DNA of 35,436 nucleotides from CALMEC01 sp964393105. GTDB lineage: Bacteria; Actinomycetota; Thermoleophilia; Miltoncostaeales; Miltoncostaeaceae. The stretch spans positions 1-35,436 of the forward strand of contig CAYMSM010000033.1 in assembly GCA_964393105.1 (NCBI GenBank), in the 5' to 3' direction. Under the pieces are notes generated by a model that saw only the letters and a list, made by a program, of their open reading frames with translations, had not been told where the DNA came from and searched no databases. A program made the translations under genes and the position numbers. Every line of letters begins with the position of its first letter. Positions within the stretch are counted from its first letter, which is position 1. Shown here one piece after another: positions 33,757-35,436 of the stretch.

Positions 33757-34437
33757 TCATTTACCGTCGCGCTCCTCGATGGCTCGTCGCGCTCCCTCAG
33801 GTAGGTTCTCGTAGAGTGTGGCGAGCTTCCTTGGCCGTGTGATGCACTGGTCTACGATGAAGTTGACCAGCCCGAAGAGCGAAGTCGCGGTGTCCACATC
33901 GTCATCGAGCTGAATCTCACCGGGATGCACTGCGTTGTTTCCGATGACACGGAGCACGTCGAGCGCTTGTTGTACCTGCGGATCAAGGCCCTTCTTGACC
34001 AGGCTCGCAATGTCGTCATCAATCTTCTTCCCCTTCTCGCCGAGGGCGACGCAGAGCTTCTGGACTGCAAGGCGCAGAAGGGCCGCGGCGCCACGCGGTG
34101 ATGAAGCAACGATCGCGCGGGCCTCTTCGTAGTCGCGCCGGACGTCCCCTGGCATGTCGGCGTGTGGGCGGGGGACCTGCTGCCAGTCCCGTGGATGCAT
34201 CATCAAAGGCGGGTCGTACGGGTCGCGGGGGTCGAACCAAAATGATGAGTGCGAGCAGTTCGAGCATCGGGCACGGTGGACATCAGACCCCACAGACCCC
34301 AGTCGGGCCGGCAGCACTAGCTCGTTCCACGCATGGGTCGTATAGACACCGCAGAAGGGGCAGTGGAACGCCTTCTTTTCGAACGCGGGGGCCTCGTAGT
34401 CGTCCTCACTGATCGGAGTGCGCTCGGGCTCGCTCAC
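33757..34437 (-). CDS. DUF4145-domain protein with zinc-ribbon-like N-terminus
   Basis: A 226-residue protein. CPFC (26-29) and CSNC (58-61) form a likely zinc ribbon. Residues about 110-205 form a helical DUF4145 domain (RRDYEEARAIVASSPRGAAALLRLAVQKLC, then DPQVQQALDVLRVIGNNAVHPG). DUF4145 occurs alone on mobile elements and fused to restriction-type enzymes; its action is not known. The GTG start at 34437 overlaps the integrase stop by 4 bases (GTGA), so it is translated from the integrase message. The longer frame to 34617 lies inside the integrase gene and is not needed. A cargo or defence role is inferred only from its place on the island. Confidence 0.82.
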   Translation of the reverse strand: MSEPERTPISEDDYEAPAFEKKAFHCPFCGVYTTHAWNELVLPARLGSVGSDVHRARCSNCSHSSFWFDPRDPYDPPLMMHPRDWQQVPRPHADMPGDVRRDYEEARAIVASSPRGAAALLRLAVQKLCVALGEKGKKIDDDIASLVKKGLDPQVQQALDVLRVIGNNAVHPGEIQLDDDVDTATSLFGLVNFIVDQCITRPRKLATLYENLPEGARRAIEERDGK

Positions 34438-35436
34438 GACGATGCTCCAACGTCGAGTGCCTCGACCGCCGTGAGCGTCGAGGGGCGGCCGACGTAGACA
34501 TCGAGCGAGAAGCTCGCGGCGTGGTGACCCATCCACGCCTGGACCTCGGATGCCCCGTAGCCTTCCCTGGCCAGCCGAGTCGCGCAAGTGTGGCGCAGCG
34601 TGTGAAAGCTCGCCCACTCGACGCCAGCCGCCTCGGCGACGGGCTTGAACACGCGGCGACTGACGTTCGACGGTTGGTGAGGCGTGCCCTCGCTCGACGC
34701 GAAGATGGGGTGCTCATCGCCACTCCAACGGCTCGCGAGCTTGTGTCGGCGGACGTCGGCCACGAGCTGGCGGGTGAGCGGGATCGTCCGTATGCCGTAG
34801 GCGCTCTTCGGACTGTCGATCGTGCCGCGGTACCTGCGGCGGCTGATCGTGAGCGTGCTGGCGTCGAGATCGACATCGCCCCAACGGACCTCAACGAACT
34901 CGCCGATGCGGGCGCCTGTATACGCCAGCAGACGCACCCAGAGCCGCCACTCCTCCGGCGTTTTATCGTAGAGCGACTCCAACTGCTTCGGCTCCAAGTG
35001 CTTGATCGTGCCGTGCTCCGGTGTCGGCAGACGGAGCCCCGCCGTTGGCGAGTACCGGATCAATCCCTCCTCAAGCGCCGAAGCCATCATCGCCCGCAGC
35101 GGTGTGGTGACGTTGCGCACGGTGTTCGGCGCAAGCCCCTTCGCCGCCAGGTCGCGAGCGAAAGCCCGGACGTCGCCAAGGGTGATCTCGGCGAGCAGCA
35201 TCGAGCCGAACCGTGGCGTCAGATAGACCTCGGTTGTCCGCTTGTAGTCAGCCAGCGTGGCGGGGCGCACACCTCGTGCGGTTCGGCCCGCGTAGCCCGA
35301 GAGCCACGTCTCGGCATAGTCGGCGAAGCGGATGCGCCTGAGCGCCCGGTACTCGCCGCGGTCACGATCCGTCGTCAGGCTGGCGCGGATATGCCGCGCC
35401 GCCTTGAGGGTCCTCGCGGCGTGCTGCACCTGGCGG
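34434..35436 (-). CDS. int: Tyrosine-type site-specific integrase, N-terminus cut by window edge
   Basis: At least 333 residues; the frame is open to the window edge, and the usual first 40-60 residues are missing, so the true start lies outside. From a GTG at 35429, a SAM-like core-binding domain spans about residues 33-125 (FADYAETWLSGYAGR, then LAPNTVRNVTTPLRAMMASALEEGLI). The catalytic domain follows, with Arg174 (TGARIGE), Lys208, HTLRH (His276, Arg279), GHH (302-303) and nucleophile Tyr312 (LDVYVG). All active residues are present, so it should be functional. Such enzymes insert islands or prophages at tRNA genes, which fits the tRNA-Arg remnant at 33477-33518. It overlaps the DUF4145 gene by 4 nt. 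Confidence 0.93.
   Translation of the reverse strand, partial: RQVQHAARTLKAARHIRASLTTDRDRGEYRALRRIRFADYAETWLSGYAGRTARGVRPATLADYKRTTEVYLTPRFGSMLLAEITLGDVRAFARDLAAKGLAPNTVRNVTTPLRAMMASALEEGLIRYSPTAGLRLPTPEHGTIKHLEPKQLESLYDKTPEEWRLWVRLLAYTGARIGEFVEVRWGDVDLDASTLTISRRRYRGTIDSPKSAYGIRTIPLTRQLVADVRRHKLASRWSGDEHPIFASSEGTPHQPSNVSRRVFKPVAEAAGVEWASFHTLRHTCATRLAREGYGASEVQAWMGHHAASFSLDVYVGRPSTLTAVEALDVGASS

Overview
This 35.4 kb window is high-GC DNA with many GTG starts and tightly overlapping genes. The cluster SRP RNA, dnaX, ybaB, recR, lysC, asd, together with DUF2550- and DUF3054-type membrane proteins, points to an actinobacterium. A deep-branching lineage such as Thermoleophilia/Solirubrobacterales is my inference from the gene set and the anchor-less succinate dehydrogenase; it is not proven by a marker gene.

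Left part (1-8.5 kb): an MFS transporter, then a three-gene operon for a type E-like succinate dehydrogenase/fumarate reductase. Its members are SdhA, an SdhB with one extra cluster cysteine, and an HdrB/SdhE-like subunit with two CCG domains. No membrane anchor subunits are present. Next come a CapA-like metallophosphatase, a GNAT acetyltransferase and a small membrane-anchored coiled-coil protein.

Middle part (8.5-16.3 kb, mostly minus strand): the conserved housekeeping run SRP RNA (ffs), dnaX, ybaB, recR, a PRC-barrel-like protein, lysC, asd. It combines protein targeting, the replication clamp loader, recombination and the entry to aspartate-family amino acid synthesis. Upstream lie a two-TM protein, tRNA-Val(CAC), an ABM monooxygenase, two oppositely oriented tRNA-Ser genes, a DUF3054 protein and the tRNA deaminase TadA.

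Right-middle part (16.5-33.1 kb): single genes with varied roles. They are a membrane-fused spermidine synthase-like protein, a Rossmann/SAF oxidoreductase, a CorC/CNNM-type CBS protein, a VanW protein, two methyltransferases, a META-domain lipoprotein, a DUF2550 protein, a formylglycine-type arylsulfatase with a leftover C-terminal piece of a second sulfatase beside it, a Vps62-domain membrane fusion, a DUF2652 protein and a cupin.

Right end (33.4-35.4 kb): the 3' half of a tRNA-Arg gene followed by a DUF4145 gene and a tyrosine integrase in a 4-nt overlap. I read this as the left end of a mobile island that continues beyond the window.

Non-coding structure of note: a family of GTGTC-N-GACAC palindromes in three convergent gene gaps, a ~203 bp MITE-like element placed exactly on the stop codon of the META gene, and an operator-like inverted repeat before the spermidine synthase-like gene.
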